NCBI GenBank assembly: GCA_003232015.1
Contig: QIKU01000217.1
Span: forward strand, 1 to 19,303
Direction of reading: 5' to 3'
From: Gammaproteobacteria bacterium
GTDB lineage: Bacteria > Pseudomonadota > Gammaproteobacteria > UBA6429
DNA: 19,303 nt
A model generated the notes under the pieces. It was not told the DNA's origin. It searched no databases and saw only the letters and a program-made list of their open reading frames with translations. Shown here in pieces: positions 1 to 8,101 of this stretch. Each line of letters begins with the position of its first letter. The stretch's first letter is position 1. The translations under genes were made by a program, and so were the position numbers.

Positions 1-847
1 ACAAGCTACGTTGTTGCTTAACGGACGTAACAAGCTGGTTATCCGTATAGCCGGTTGCGACTATGCGTTGCTTTTTTGGGTAACGCTGAAGCTGGCTAAT
101 AGCATTATAAATAAGGTTAGGATATTTTCGGGTAAGTTGTTGCTCAATGGCATTAGCGTCTTCACGGAAATAAAACCGGTTGCGAATACCCCTTAATACC
201 TGAACAAAAACGTCACTTCCCGATTGCTGCAAACCCTGCAAGCTGATATTTTTATTCCACCAGAACGGCGACAGGTTTGGCTGAATTAAATAAATAGGCT
301 GGTTGGTTTTACTAACGCTTGGCATCAGTTCAGCTTTTAATCCAGGTTCCGGTGTTTTTATAAACAGCCTGGGGTACATTAAAATTAACCCGCTTAGGTA
401 CGCGGGGGTGCTGTCATCTGGCCAACTGGCCAGTGCACGCAACACAGGAATAGCGCCACGCCCCGTGGCTAAAATAATAATATTTTTTTTGCTGCGCTTA
501 TGCGCTGCTACGATTAGCCGTTGTATATCTTTTGCTGGTATTTTTTCCATATTGCTGGCGGAGTAGGGCAGAAAATAAGTTTCGAGCAGATTAGTTAACC
601 ATACTTCAACATCATATTCAGGAAGCACTTGCAGTAAGGCAGTGTCGGCTTGCTGCGGGCCATGCTCTGATGGAAAAATCAGCAACAAGGTATTGCCTGC
701 TGCTGCCTGGACATTCAACTCGGTTTCAAGCTGCGAATGAAGTGGAATACTTATTGTTTCAATTGCAGCGCTATTTTTTGAAAATAGAAATAAACAAAAA
801 AAAAGTCCGTAAAAATAATTTGTGTGGCGACAACTAAAACAAGACAT
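1..847 (-). CDS. Exported alpha/beta-hydrolase-like protein, incomplete at left window edge
   Basis: The minus strand is open from an ATG at 847 to the window edge: 282 codons with no stop, so the C-terminus is missing. The N-terminus has a basic start, a hydrophobic stretch at about residues 11-23 and a plausible signal-peptidase site near NSAA (25-28), suggesting export to the periplasm. The body looks like an alpha/beta-hydrolase: a beta strand LLLIFPSEHG (54-63), a segment IIILATGRGAIPVL (123-136) at the place of the nucleophile elbow, and further strands GLILMYP (153-159) and PIYLIQP (184-190). In the elbow the usual Ser of GxSxG is Gly, so it may not be a working esterase. The sequence before the ATG has only a weak AGG close to the start. 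It is divergent from uvrD. The fold is inferred; no specific function is recognised. The region after residue 240 could begin another domain outside the window. Confidence 0.72.
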   Translation of the reverse strand, partial: MSCFSCRHTNYFYGLFFCLFLFSKNSAAIETISIPLHSQLETELNVQAAAGNTLLLIFPSEHGPQQADTALLQVLPEYDVEVWLTNLLETYFLPYSASNMEKIPAKDIQRLIVAAHKRSKKNIIILATGRGAIPVLRALASWPDDSTPAYLSGLILMYPRLFIKTPEPGLKAELMPSVSKTNQPIYLIQPNLSPFWWNKNISLQGLQQSGSDVFVQVLRGIRNRFYFREDANAIEQQLTRKYPNLIYNAISQLQRYPKKQRIVATGYTDNQLVTSVKQQRSL

Positions 848-975
848 ACCTGAAGTATCGCAAATAACAAGTATTAATGCAGCAACTTATCAAAATACTT
901 AACAGCCAGAGTTTCCCTAAGTTTTGAATCCTCGCCAATATTAGTGACTGTACTTTGTAGAGTTTAGCTGGAGTT

Positions 976-984
976 TGGTATACT
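976..984 (+). promoter_or_regulatory. Extended -10 promoter of uvrD
   Basis: TGG then TATACT (979-984) matches an extended -10 element (TGnTATAAT) with one mismatch. A weak -35 candidate, TTGTAG, lies at 955-960 with an 18-base spacer. The predicted transcription start falls at about 990-993, at or next to the uvrD ATG. It was read by eye. Confidence 0.5.
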
Positions 985-992
985 CACTGGTT

Positions 993-3185
993 ATGGACGT
1001 ATCGAAAATATTAGATCCCTTAAATTCTGCACAACGTGGGGCTGTGTGTCATACCAATGGCCATGCGTTAGTACTAGCGGGTGCTGGCAGCGGTAAAACA
1101 CGGGTGCTGGTACATCGCATTGCCTGGTTGATTGACGCAGAAAATATCTCTCCTTTCAGTATTCTAGCGGTTACCTTTACCAATAAAGCTGCTGCAGAAA
1201 TGCGTGGCCGTATTGAAACCTTGTTGGGGATACCCGCCAGCGGTATGTGGGTAGGCACATTCCACGGCATTGCACACCGTTTACTACGGGCGCACTGGCA
1301 GGAAGCGGAGTTGCCGCAAAATTTCCAGATTTTAGACAGTGACGATCAACTGCGCACGCTCAAACGCCTAATCCGAGAAATGGGGTTGGACGACTCCCAG
1401 TGGCCAGCAAAAGAAGCACAATGGTATATCAATGCACGTAAGGACGAGGGTATTCGCGCCGGACAAGTTGTGTTGCACCGTGGCCAAAAGGACGACCTGC
1501 ATTTACTGCAAATGATCGAAATCTACAAACAGTACGAAGCACTGTGCCAGCGGTCAGGCATGATCGACTTTGCCGAAATGCTATTGCGCGCTAAAGAACT
1601 TTGGCAAAAACGACCGGATGTATTACAACATTACAGAGAACGTTTTCAAAATATTCTGGTGGACGAATTTCAGGACACCAACTCGATTCAATATGCGTGG
1701 ATAAAATTACTCGCGGGGGACACAGGCCGGGTTTTTGCGGTAGGTGATGACGACCAGTCTATTTATGGCTGGCGGGGTGCAAAAATAGAAAATATCCACC
1801 AGTACAGCCGCGACTTTAAGCCCGCTGAAATGTACCGACTGGAACAAAATTATCGTTCCACTGCCAATATCTTAAATGCGGCCAACGGCCTTATTGCCAA
1901 CAATACCGACCGACTGGGTAAAGAACTCTGGACCGAAGATGCCAATGGCGAACTGATCCAGGTTTACTCTGCCTTTAATGAAATCGATGAAGCTAATTAT
2001 ATTGTTGACAATATCCAGCAGCGGATAAACGAAGGCTATCAAAGAAGTGAATGTGCTATTTTATACCGTTCTAATGCGCAGTCACGGGTATTAGAAGAGT
2101 CGCTTATTATGGCGAGGATGCCGTATCGAGTATATGGCGGTTTGCGCTTTTTTGATCGCCAGGAAATTCGCGATGTGCTGGCCTACCTTCGCTTAATGAC
2201 TAATCGAAACGATGCCCCCGCTTTTGAACGCATTATTAATACACCCACACGCGGCATCGGCAATAAAACATTAGAAATGGTGCGTACAACCGCAAACGAA
2301 CAAAACATGACATTGTGGCAGGCTGTGTTGAGTGTGATTGAAAACAAGCGGCTAACTGCACGCGCGATTACGGCGCTGCAAGTTTTTGTTGATTTAATCA
2401 ATGAACACGCCGAGGTTATTCAAAATTTAAGTTTAAGCGAAAAGATTGAACATGTTGTGCACCATTCTGGTTTAGAAGCGCACTATAAAAAAGAAAAAGG
2501 TGAACGTGGTCGCGCAAGAATAGAAAACATGCAGGAACTTATTCAGGCCGGGGTTAACTTCGAAGCCGAAGACTGGCAAACCGAAGACGAAAATATGGAT
2601 GAACTATCGGCCTTTTTGTCGCATGCGGCACTGGAAGCGGGTGAAGGCCAGGCCGATGAATGGGACGACTGCGTACAACTGATGACCTTGCATTCCGCCA
2701 AAGGTCTGGAGTTTAAACAAGTGTATATTTGTGGTGTGGAAGAAGGCTTGTTCCCACATCGTTTATCGGCAGAAGACCCTGTACGCCTGGAAGAAGAGCG
2801 CCGCCTATGTTATGTAGGCATGACCCGTGCAATGGAAAACTTAAGCTTAAGCTATGCAGAAAAACGCCGCATTTACGGCCAGGACAGTTACCCCACCCCA
2901 TCACGGTTCCTAAGAGAAATTCCGCAGGAGTGTTTGCATCAGATCCGAACAGCCAGTTTTGCACAACAAGCCATTAGCCAAACAACCTCACGCTACGCAG
3001 AAACACCACAAACTGACAATGGCATGAATATCAGCTTAGGCCAGCGCGTAGTACACCCCAGTTTTGGTGAAGGCATGGTGATGAACTACGAAGGCGAAGG
3101 CCGACACGCGCGTGTACAAATCAATTTTGAAGAAGTTGGTAGTAAGTGGCTGGTAATGGAATACGCTAATTTGAGTTTGGCTTGA
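993..3185 (+). CDS. uvrD: DNA helicase II, UvrD
   Basis: UvrD is a superfamily 1A 3'-to-5' helicase that removes UvrC and the cut oligonucleotide in nucleotide excision repair and drives strand removal in mismatch repair with MutL. The product from the ATG at 993 is 730 residues; E. coli UvrD is 720. Visible motifs are the Q motif near 14, Walker A AGAGSGKT (29-36), TFTNKAA (motif Ia, 61-67), DEFQD (224-228), GDDDQSIYGWRG (251-262), QNYRST (285-290), LHSAKGLEF (motif V) and YVGMTRA (motif VI). The tail (LGQRVVHPSFGEG onwards) matches the UvrD C-terminal region that binds RNA polymerase and partner proteins. Length and identity with UvrD over the whole chain favour it over Rep or PcrA. A TTG at 975 would add six residues, but MDVS at 993 is the family's usual start. 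No Shine-Dalgarno precedes 993, so the mRNA may be leaderless. Confidence 0.97.
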   Translation: MDVSKILDPLNSAQRGAVCHTNGHALVLAGAGSGKTRVLVHRIAWLIDAENISPFSILAVTFTNKAAAEMRGRIETLLGIPASGMWVGTFHGIAHRLLRAHWQEAELPQNFQILDSDDQLRTLKRLIREMGLDDSQWPAKEAQWYINARKDEGIRAGQVVLHRGQKDDLHLLQMIEIYKQYEALCQRSGMIDFAEMLLRAKELWQKRPDVLQHYRERFQNILVDEFQDTNSIQYAWIKLLAGDTGRVFAVGDDDQSIYGWRGAKIENIHQYSRDFKPAEMYRLEQNYRSTANILNAANGLIANNTDRLGKELWTEDANGELIQVYSAFNEIDEANYIVDNIQQRINEGYQRSECAILYRSNAQSRVLEESLIMARMPYRVYGGLRFFDRQEIRDVLAYLRLMTNRNDAPAFERIINTPTRGIGNKTLEMVRTTANEQNMTLWQAVLSVIENKRLTARAITALQVFVDLINEHAEVIQNLSLSEKIEHVVHHSGLEAHYKKEKGERGRARIENMQELIQAGVNFEAEDWQTEDENMDELSAFLSHAALEAGEGQADEWDDCVQLMTLHSAKGLEFKQVYICGVEEGLFPHRLSAEDPVRLEEERRLCYVGMTRAMENLSLSYAEKRRIYGQDSYPTPSRFLREIPQECLHQIRTASFAQQAISQTTSRYAETPQTDNGMNISLGQRVVHPSFGEGMVMNYEGEGRHARVQINFEEVGSKWLVMEYANLSLA

Positions 3186-3219
3186 ATTTATGCCTTTAGA
3201 TTGAAGCCTCTTAATTCAA
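3182..3219. repeat. Inverted repeat between convergent uvrD and GGDEF-EAL gene ends
   Basis: TTGAATT (3182-3188) and AATTCAA (3213-3219) form a 7-bp perfect inverted repeat with a 24-base loop spanning both stop codons. It is AT-rich with no clear T-run, so at best a weak bidirectional end signal. Confidence 0.2.
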
Positions 3220-6114
3220 AACAAGCTCCTCACTGTCTTTTTCAGTTTGTATATTTTGAAAATCCATTGGCGAATAAATTTGAGCACTGGGTAGGCCAAG
3301 ATAGTTACCTTGTGCAAAGTCAACACCATAGGATTTAAGCAGTTGTAGCGTCTGGTCGTTTTCAACAAATTCAGCAATGGTCTTTTTGCCGAGTGCATGG
3401 GCAATCTGGTTCATAGATTGCACCATGGCTTGATCAACTTTGGTGCTTGCAAGATTTTTTACAAAAGATCCGTCAATTTTAAGTTTATCGACGGGCAACT
3501 TTTTAAGATAGCTAAACGAACAAAAACCTGAGCCGAAATCGTCAAGCGCAAATTCACAACCCATATCTTTAAGTTTACTTATAAACTTGCTGGCATCACG
3601 CAGGTTGGCAATGGCAGCGGTTTCGGTAATTTCAAAAGTGAGTTGCGATGGCGAAAGACTTGAGTCATTAAGCAGGCCGCGAATAAGGGGCAACAGTTCT
3701 TTGTCTTCAAAGGCACGGCCGGAGAGGTTAATGGCAAAGCGCAATTCTTTTTTATATTGTGTGGTGAGTGCATCAAGGTGGGTAATAGCCCGGGTAATCG
3801 CCCAGCGATCCACATTGTGAACCAGACCAAAGCGCTCTGCGGCGGGCATAAAGCCACCGGGTAAGATCATGTCACCATCATCTCGCTGCATGCGCAGCAA
3901 TACTTCATAGTCATTGATGGTGCCACTGGCAACGGCAATAATGGGTTGGTAAACCAGAGAAAAGCGGTCGTTTTCAAATGCGTCGCGCACCCGGCTTGCC
4001 CAGCCCATGTCATTAGCCAGACCATCTTTTTCGTTATTGCCAGGTTCGGCAATGTGTGTACGGTTGCGGCCATTGGATTTGGCGATGTTACAGGCAATGT
4101 CGGCCTGTGAAAGGACTTCATCGGCTGAGGTGGTCTGGTTAGTAATACAGGTAATGCCAAGGCTTAATGTTACGCTAAATAATTTTCCGCTATCCATAAA
4201 TTGATAATTTTCAAATAATTTGCGCAAACCTTCTGCTACTGTGCAGGCTTCTTCACGTTCGAGGTTATACAGCAACACGGTAAATTCATCACCACCAAAA
4301 CGTGCCAGTAAGTCACCTTCGCGCAGATGGCAGCGCAACAAATTAGTGGTTTCAAGTAAGAGTTTATCGCCTGCAGCATGGCCTACCGTGTCATTAACAT
4401 ATTTAAATTGATCGAGATCGATATAGAAAACCGCACAGTCTGCTGCCGAACGGGCCACACGTGAAACAACACGTTCAAGTTCCTGCTGAAAGTATTTGCG
4501 ATTATAAAGACCGGTAAGTGAGTCATGTTGCGCCTGATAAGTTAATTCGTTTTCGTAAGCTTTCTTAGATGTAATATCACGTGCAGTACCCGTAATATAA
4601 GCAACACTGCCATCGGTGTTCAGCATGGGTTTAGCATTAAAACTAATGTGTACCTCTTCACCTTTTTTATTCACATGCACCGTTTCATAACCAACAATGT
4701 CCTTGCCGGAAAGTAATTTTTCAATGGCGGATAAATCACGGTTGCGTGATTCCGGTAGCTGGTAATCGGAATAATGTTTAAATAACATTTCATCGGCTTC
4801 ATAACCGTAGATATTTGAAACGGCTTTATTGAGATAAGTCCAACGGCCTTTGTTATCCATGCTCCAAACAAGATCGTGTGCTGTTTCAACCAGGTCTCGA
4901 TAACGTGCCTCAGCCTGCACCAGCATTTTTTCGGTCGCTTTACGTTCGGAAATATCGGAAATTAAACAGTTGTAGTAAATTTTCTTGTCCATAACCATTT
5001 GGGTCATGCGTAAAGACATGGTAAGCATATGGCCATTACGATGTTGTGCCTCAACTTCATGCTCACCTTGCATATATTCCTGAGCATTGTGACTGAATGA
5101 AGGGATAATCCAGGTAAAGTCCTTTGCGCGAAGCTCATCAACATCGAAACCAAATAATTGCTCTGCGGCCGGATTGACTGATTCAATTTTGCACTGGCTA
5201 TTAAGAATAATAATGCCTTCGGCAGCATGCTCAACAATCGCATGTACATGGGCTTCCTGGTCACCCAGACGCTTGAATAATTTACCCAGCATTTGTACCA
5301 GCAAACCCATTTCGTCGGTGGAGCGCGGCGTTAAACGTTCTGCCAAGCGTTCATGGCTGGTCGCGCCATGATTGGCTGCGGTGATATGCTTAACCGGTGA
5401 CAACGCCTGGTTAAAACCATATAAGTAAATAGAGGTGGTAATAAAAGCGGTAAAGCCAAGTAAACCCCAGGTGACTAAAATCTCGGCAGGCAATACACCG
5501 GTTTTCCACCAGTAATATTTTAAAAAGATAGTAGTCATTAATAGTGGCAGGAAACCGCCAATCAGCAAAATTTTAGTTCGCATACTCACTTGTACATAGG
5601 TAAGGCCGGTATAGCGACTAACCGTACCCAACAGGTTAAGTGAGTAAAAATAGCCTGGCATAGCAACAATAACGGCGATAACTAAATTTAAAAGCATAAA
5701 TTGCAACAAGCTGCCGTAGGCGCTTACATCAGACGGTGTTTCGATAAACCAGAAGTGTATGGTAGGTATAAAGAGTATATAGCTTAAAAAAAATGACCAG
5801 TAAGTCGAGGTAAAGGAGTGCAGATGAGCACTTAGCTTCTCGGGTAACGGTGCTGTCGATGCATCAGATGAGGACTGTCCTGCTAGCCAGTCAAAAACAG
5901 GATTTAAAAAATTGTAACTAAAAAAGAAGACCCATGTAGTAAGAAGCAGGCAAATCCCCGCAAGAATTAAACCAAAAGGCGTAAAAAAAAATTCAACATT
6001 GGTTGGCATATTAAAAACAGACGCAACGCTATAGGCAATAACGGGTGTCAGAATAAAACTGAGCGTCACCGTTAATGCAAGTTGCTTCTTTAAACGTAGT
6101 AAAGACGGTAGCAT
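3211..6114 (-). CDS. Membrane PAS-PAS-GGDEF-EAL protein, probable cyclic di-GMP cyclase and phosphodiesterase
   Basis: This 967-residue inner-membrane protein has about six hydrophobic segments (roughly 11-33, 47-68, 107-124, 135-160, 181-199, 210-233), then a HAMP-like linker (about 236-285) and two PAS domains (about 290-395 and 402-515). A GGDEF domain (about 520-690) and an EAL-type domain (about 705-950) follow. The cyclase motif is intact: FGGDEF at 606-611, with an inhibitory I-site RxxD (598-601) five residues upstream. The phosphodiesterase domain has EVLLR (737-741) in place of EALLR, keeping the catalytic Glu, and also NLS (796-798), FEITE (827-831), DDFGSG (858-863), KID (879-881 region), AEFVE (914-918) and QGN (935-937). 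Both activities look possible; which dominates cannot be told. The membrane part is not a sensor type I recognise. It converges on uvrD with 25 bases between stops. The start codon has only a weak AAGA upstream. Confidence 0.93.
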   Translation of the reverse strand: MLPSLLRLKKQLALTVTLSFILTPVIAYSVASVFNMPTNVEFFFTPFGLILAGICLLLTTWVFFFSYNFLNPVFDWLAGQSSSDASTAPLPEKLSAHLHSFTSTYWSFFLSYILFIPTIHFWFIETPSDVSAYGSLLQFMLLNLVIAVIVAMPGYFYSLNLLGTVSRYTGLTYVQVSMRTKILLIGGFLPLLMTTIFLKYYWWKTGVLPAEILVTWGLLGFTAFITTSIYLYGFNQALSPVKHITAANHGATSHERLAERLTPRSTDEMGLLVQMLGKLFKRLGDQEAHVHAIVEHAAEGIIILNSQCKIESVNPAAEQLFGFDVDELRAKDFTWIIPSFSHNAQEYMQGEHEVEAQHRNGHMLTMSLRMTQMVMDKKIYYNCLISDISERKATEKMLVQAEARYRDLVETAHDLVWSMDNKGRWTYLNKAVSNIYGYEADEMLFKHYSDYQLPESRNRDLSAIEKLLSGKDIVGYETVHVNKKGEEVHISFNAKPMLNTDGSVAYITGTARDITSKKAYENELTYQAQHDSLTGLYNRKYFQQELERVVSRVARSAADCAVFYIDLDQFKYVNDTVGHAAGDKLLLETTNLLRCHLREGDLLARFGGDEFTVLLYNLEREEACTVAEGLRKLFENYQFMDSGKLFSVTLSLGITCITNQTTSADEVLSQADIACNIAKSNGRNRTHIAEPGNNEKDGLANDMGWASRVRDAFENDRFSLVYQPIIAVASGTINDYEVLLRMQRDDGDMILPGGFMPAAERFGLVHNVDRWAITRAITHLDALTTQYKKELRFAINLSGRAFEDKELLPLIRGLLNDSSLSPSQLTFEITETAAIANLRDASKFISKLKDMGCEFALDDFGSGFCSFSYLKKLPVDKLKIDGSFVKNLASTKVDQAMVQSMNQIAHALGKKTIAEFVENDQTLQLLKSYGVDFAQGNYLGLPSAQIYSPMDFQNIQTEKDSEELVLN

Positions 6115-6158
6115 TTGTTTTCTTTAAAGTCAGGGTTAAATTTTTATTAAATTAACTA

Positions 6159-6175
6159 CGTTAGTTTATCTAACG
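6159..6175. repeat. Perfect 6-bp inverted repeat in leader of GGDEF-EAL gene
   Basis: CGTTAG (6159-6164) and CTAACG (6170-6175) are perfect complements with a 5-base loop. It sits about 45 bases upstream of the GGDEF-EAL start and could be an mRNA hairpin or an operator. Confidence 0.35.
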
Positions 6176-6224
6176 GTATTATTTTATTTTTTGTAATGTA
6201 TTAATTTACTTCAGAACGGAAAAA

Positions 6225-6244
6225 CAAGCGCTTGAAAAGCTTTT
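6225..6244. repeat. Two abutting 10-bp palindromes
   Basis: CAAGCGCTTG (6225-6234) and AAAAGCTTTT (6235-6244) are each perfect palindromes and touch each other. Together they also make an imperfect larger dyad (ACAAgcGCTT / AAGCttTTGT). The position between divergent genes suggests an operator; no regulator is identified. Confidence 0.4.
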
Positions 6245-6350
6245 GTAACGAATGAAGTTGAGCGATTACAATATTATTTATGGGCTTAATTCTGGCAGAA
6301 AATACCGGGCTTTCCAGTTTTATTTCGAAAAATAATGGTAATTATTCACA

Positions 6351-6371
6351 TATTTTGTACAAATATTTTGT
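6351..6371. repeat. TATTTTGT direct repeat with TTTGTACAAA palindrome
   Basis: TATTTTGT occurs at 6351-6358 and again at 6364-6371 (13-base period), and TTTGTACAAA (6354-6363) is a perfect 10-bp palindrome between them. It lies just upstream of the candidate dctP promoter, a place where an activator or repressor could bind. Confidence 0.35.
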
Positions 6372-6393
6372 TAAGGAATAATTGATTCGTTAC

Positions 6394-6402
6394 TGTTATT
6401 AT
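6394..6402 (+). promoter_or_regulatory. Candidate extended -10 promoter of dctP
   Basis: TGT followed by TATTAT (6397-6402) fits an extended -10 element with one mismatch. No good -35 is visible. It would give a leader of roughly 105 bases before the dctP ATG. This is a weak call. Confidence 0.25.
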
Positions 6403-6514
6403 AAGCAGGCATCCAAAGTGTTGATTTGAAAAACAATAATATAAAGCAACTCTTATTTTGGGTTATTCTATACAAAATCAGCATAAATTATTAAAAATAA
6501 TTAAGGAACAAACT

Positions 6515-7609
6515 ATGAAGCGTCGCGATTTTATAAAAACATCAGGTATGGGTGCAGCCGCTATAGCAGGCACAGGTGGTAGCATATTATCTGCACCCGC
6601 TATTGCCAGCAGCAACAAAAAAATTAAATGGAAAATGGTAACGACCTGGCCAAAAAATTTCCCCGGTTTGGGAACCGGTGCAAACAATCTTGCAAAGCTG
6701 ATTACAGCGATGAGTGGTGGGCGCTTAACGGTAAAAGTCTATGGTGCAAAAGAGCTGGTACCTGCCTTTGAAGTGTTTGACGCTGTTTCTGGTGGTGCTG
6801 CCGAAATGGGGCACGGTGCAGCTTATTACTGGAAAGGTAAAAGTGAGGCCTTTCAGTTTTTTACTGCCGTGCCCTTTGGTTTGACCGCACAGGAAATGAA
6901 CGGCTGGTTATTTTATGGCGGCGGCATGCAATTATGGGAAAAGGCTTATTCCGATTTTAATCTGCTTCCCTTAGCTTGTGGTAATACCGGCGTGCAAATG
7001 GGTGGCTGGTTCAATAAGCAAATCAACAACATTAAAGATCTAAAAGGTTTGAAAATGCGCATTCCCGGTTTAGGTGGGGAAGTATTAAAACGTGCCGGGG
7101 GCACACCGGTTAATTTACCCGGCGGTGAACTCTTTACGGCATTAAAATCAGGCAATATAGACGCAACCGAATGGGTGGGTCCATATAACGATTTAGCCTT
7201 CGGTTTGTATAAGGCCGCGAAATATTATTATTACCCTGGCTGGCATGAGCCAGGCCCAACACTTGAAGCCATCGTTAATAAAAAAGCCTTTGACAAATTA
7301 CCCAAAGACTTACAAAGCATTGTGCGCAATGCGGCACTGGTAGTAAATAACGATATGCTGGCCGAATACACAGCGCGAAATAATGCGGCGCTTAAAGATT
7401 TAGTGAACAAGCACAAAGTGGACGTACGCAAATATCCCGATGATGTACTTAAAAAATTAAGTGGGTTGTCAGATAGTGTGGTTGCAGAAATTGCCAACAA
7501 AGATAAAATGAGCAAGGCTATTTATCAGTCGTATAAAAAATTTCGGGATAATGTGGTCGCATACCATAAAATTTCGGAACAGGCTTATTTGAAAGCACGG
7601 AGTTTGTAA
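6515..7609 (+). CDS. dctP: TRAP transporter substrate-binding protein, TakP-like, Tat-exported
   Basis: This is the periplasmic binding component of a tripartite ATP-independent (TRAP) transporter, which captures a small organic acid and hands it to the DctQM permease. The ATG at 6515 is chosen because AAGGA (6503-6507) sits 7 bases upstream and the N-terminus then reads as a twin-arginine signal: MKRRDFIK, a small hydrophobic region, and a probable cut after SAPAIA (residue 31). The product is 364 residues. The mature part has family features of the TakP/oxoacid and lactate subgroup: MRIPGLGG (181-188, with the carboxylate-binding Arg182), LPGGELFTAL (201-210), TEWVGPYND (218-226) and YYYYPGWHEPG (237-247). 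Substrate is inferred as a 2-oxo- or hydroxycarboxylate. Its permease genes, dctQ and dctM, lie 1.4 kb away on the opposite strand. Confidence 0.93.
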   Translation: MKRRDFIKTSGMGAAAIAGTGGSILSAPAIASSNKKIKWKMVTTWPKNFPGLGTGANNLAKLITAMSGGRLTVKVYGAKELVPAFEVFDAVSGGAAEMGHGAAYYWKGKSEAFQFFTAVPFGLTAQEMNGWLFYGGGMQLWEKAYSDFNLLPLACGNTGVQMGGWFNKQINNIKDLKGLKMRIPGLGGEVLKRAGGTPVNLPGGELFTALKSGNIDATEWVGPYNDLAFGLYKAAKYYYYPGWHEPGPTLEAIVNKKAFDKLPKDLQSIVRNAALVVNNDMLAEYTARNNAALKDLVNKHKVDVRKYPDDVLKKLSGLSDSVVAEIANKDKMSKAIYQSYKKFRDNVVAYHKISEQAYLKARSL

Positions 7610-7621
7610 AAATACTTTAGC

Positions 7622-8029
7622 TTAATTATTTTTTAATTTTAAAGAAACAGAATTAATACAATAGCGCAGGCCGGTGGGTTGTGGCCCATCCGTAAAAACA
7701 TGCCCCAGATGACTGTCGCATTTGCTGCAATGCACTTCAACACGGTTCATAAAAAGTTGTGTGTCTTCGGTTTCTTCAATGGCCGTTTTATTCACTGGCT
7801 GCCAGAAGCTTGGCCAGCCGGTGCCCGAATCAAATTTTGAGTCGGAGCTAAATAAAGCCGCACCACAACATACGCACAGGTAGGTGCCATCTTGCTTACA
7901 GTCTGCGTACTCACCACTAAAGGCATGTTCAGTGCCGTGTTTGCGGCAAACATTGAACTGTTCTGCGGATAATTGTTCACGCCATTGTTGTTCAGATTTT
8001 ATAATTTTGTTTTTTGTGATTTTATCCAT
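7622..8029 (-). CDS. msrB: Peptide methionine (R)-S-oxide reductase MsrB
   Basis: MsrB reduces the R form of methionine sulfoxide in oxidised proteins, using thioredoxin. The 135-residue product covers the whole SelR domain. It has [10 protein letters not shown] (32-41), the zinc pairs C52/C55 and C101/C104, GTGWPSFW (69-76), [14 protein letters not shown] (107-120) and the catalytic Cys124 in RYCINS. The resolving Cys often found in the GCGWPSF motif is Thr here, while a Cys is present at position 28. No signal peptide is seen, so it acts in the cytoplasm. GAGAG precedes the ATG at 8029. It converges on dctP with 12 bases between stops and lies 72 bases downstream of the next minus-strand gene. 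Nothing links it functionally to the TRAP genes around it. Confidence 0.96.
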   Translation of the reverse strand: MDKITKNKIIKSEQQWREQLSAEQFNVCRKHGTEHAFSGEYADCKQDGTYLCVCCGAALFSSDSKFDSGTGWPSFWQPVNKTAIEETEDTQLFMNRVEVHCSKCDSHLGHVFTDGPQPTGLRYCINSVSLKLKNN

Positions 8030-8101
8030 TGCGCTCTCAATATACTTAACTTAAATAATTAGTTATATATCCTCAAAGCCGTGCTGCGCTATTAGGGTGA
8101 G

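Larger units (their letters stand above)
6115..6514. other. 400-base divergent intergenic region upstream of GGDEF-EAL gene and dctP
   Basis: No plausible gene is seen here. The stretch is AT-rich and lies between two divergent starts, so it should hold both promoters. It contains several dyads: a hairpin CGTTAG-TTTAT-CTAACG (6159-6175) in the probable leader of the GGDEF-EAL mRNA, two abutting 10-bp palindromes (6225-6244), and a palindrome overlapping a direct repeat (6351-6371). Confidence 0.6.

Noticed and set aside
303..566. Plus-strand open frame of 87 codons
   Set aside because: It lies opposite the long minus-strand gene that is open from 847 to the window edge and has a signal peptide; the plus-strand product has no recognisable features.
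948..966. LexA box upstream of uvrD
   Set aside because: CTGTA is present at 948-952, but the required CAG at the other half-site is missing (AGT instead), so the CTG-N10-CAG pattern is not met.
975..995. uvrD start at the TTG at 975
   Set aside because: It would add six residues not found in UvrD proteins and overlaps the probable -10 element; MDVS at 993 is the family's usual N-terminus.
6313..6330. Sigma-54 promoter before dctP
   Set aside because: TGGCA and GGGC are present, but the GG-to-GC spacing is 13, not 10, bases and the TTGC part is missing.
7624..7638. Terminator between dctP and msrB
   Set aside because: AATTA-TTTTT-TAATT is only a 5-bp AT stem within the msrB end, too weak to call.
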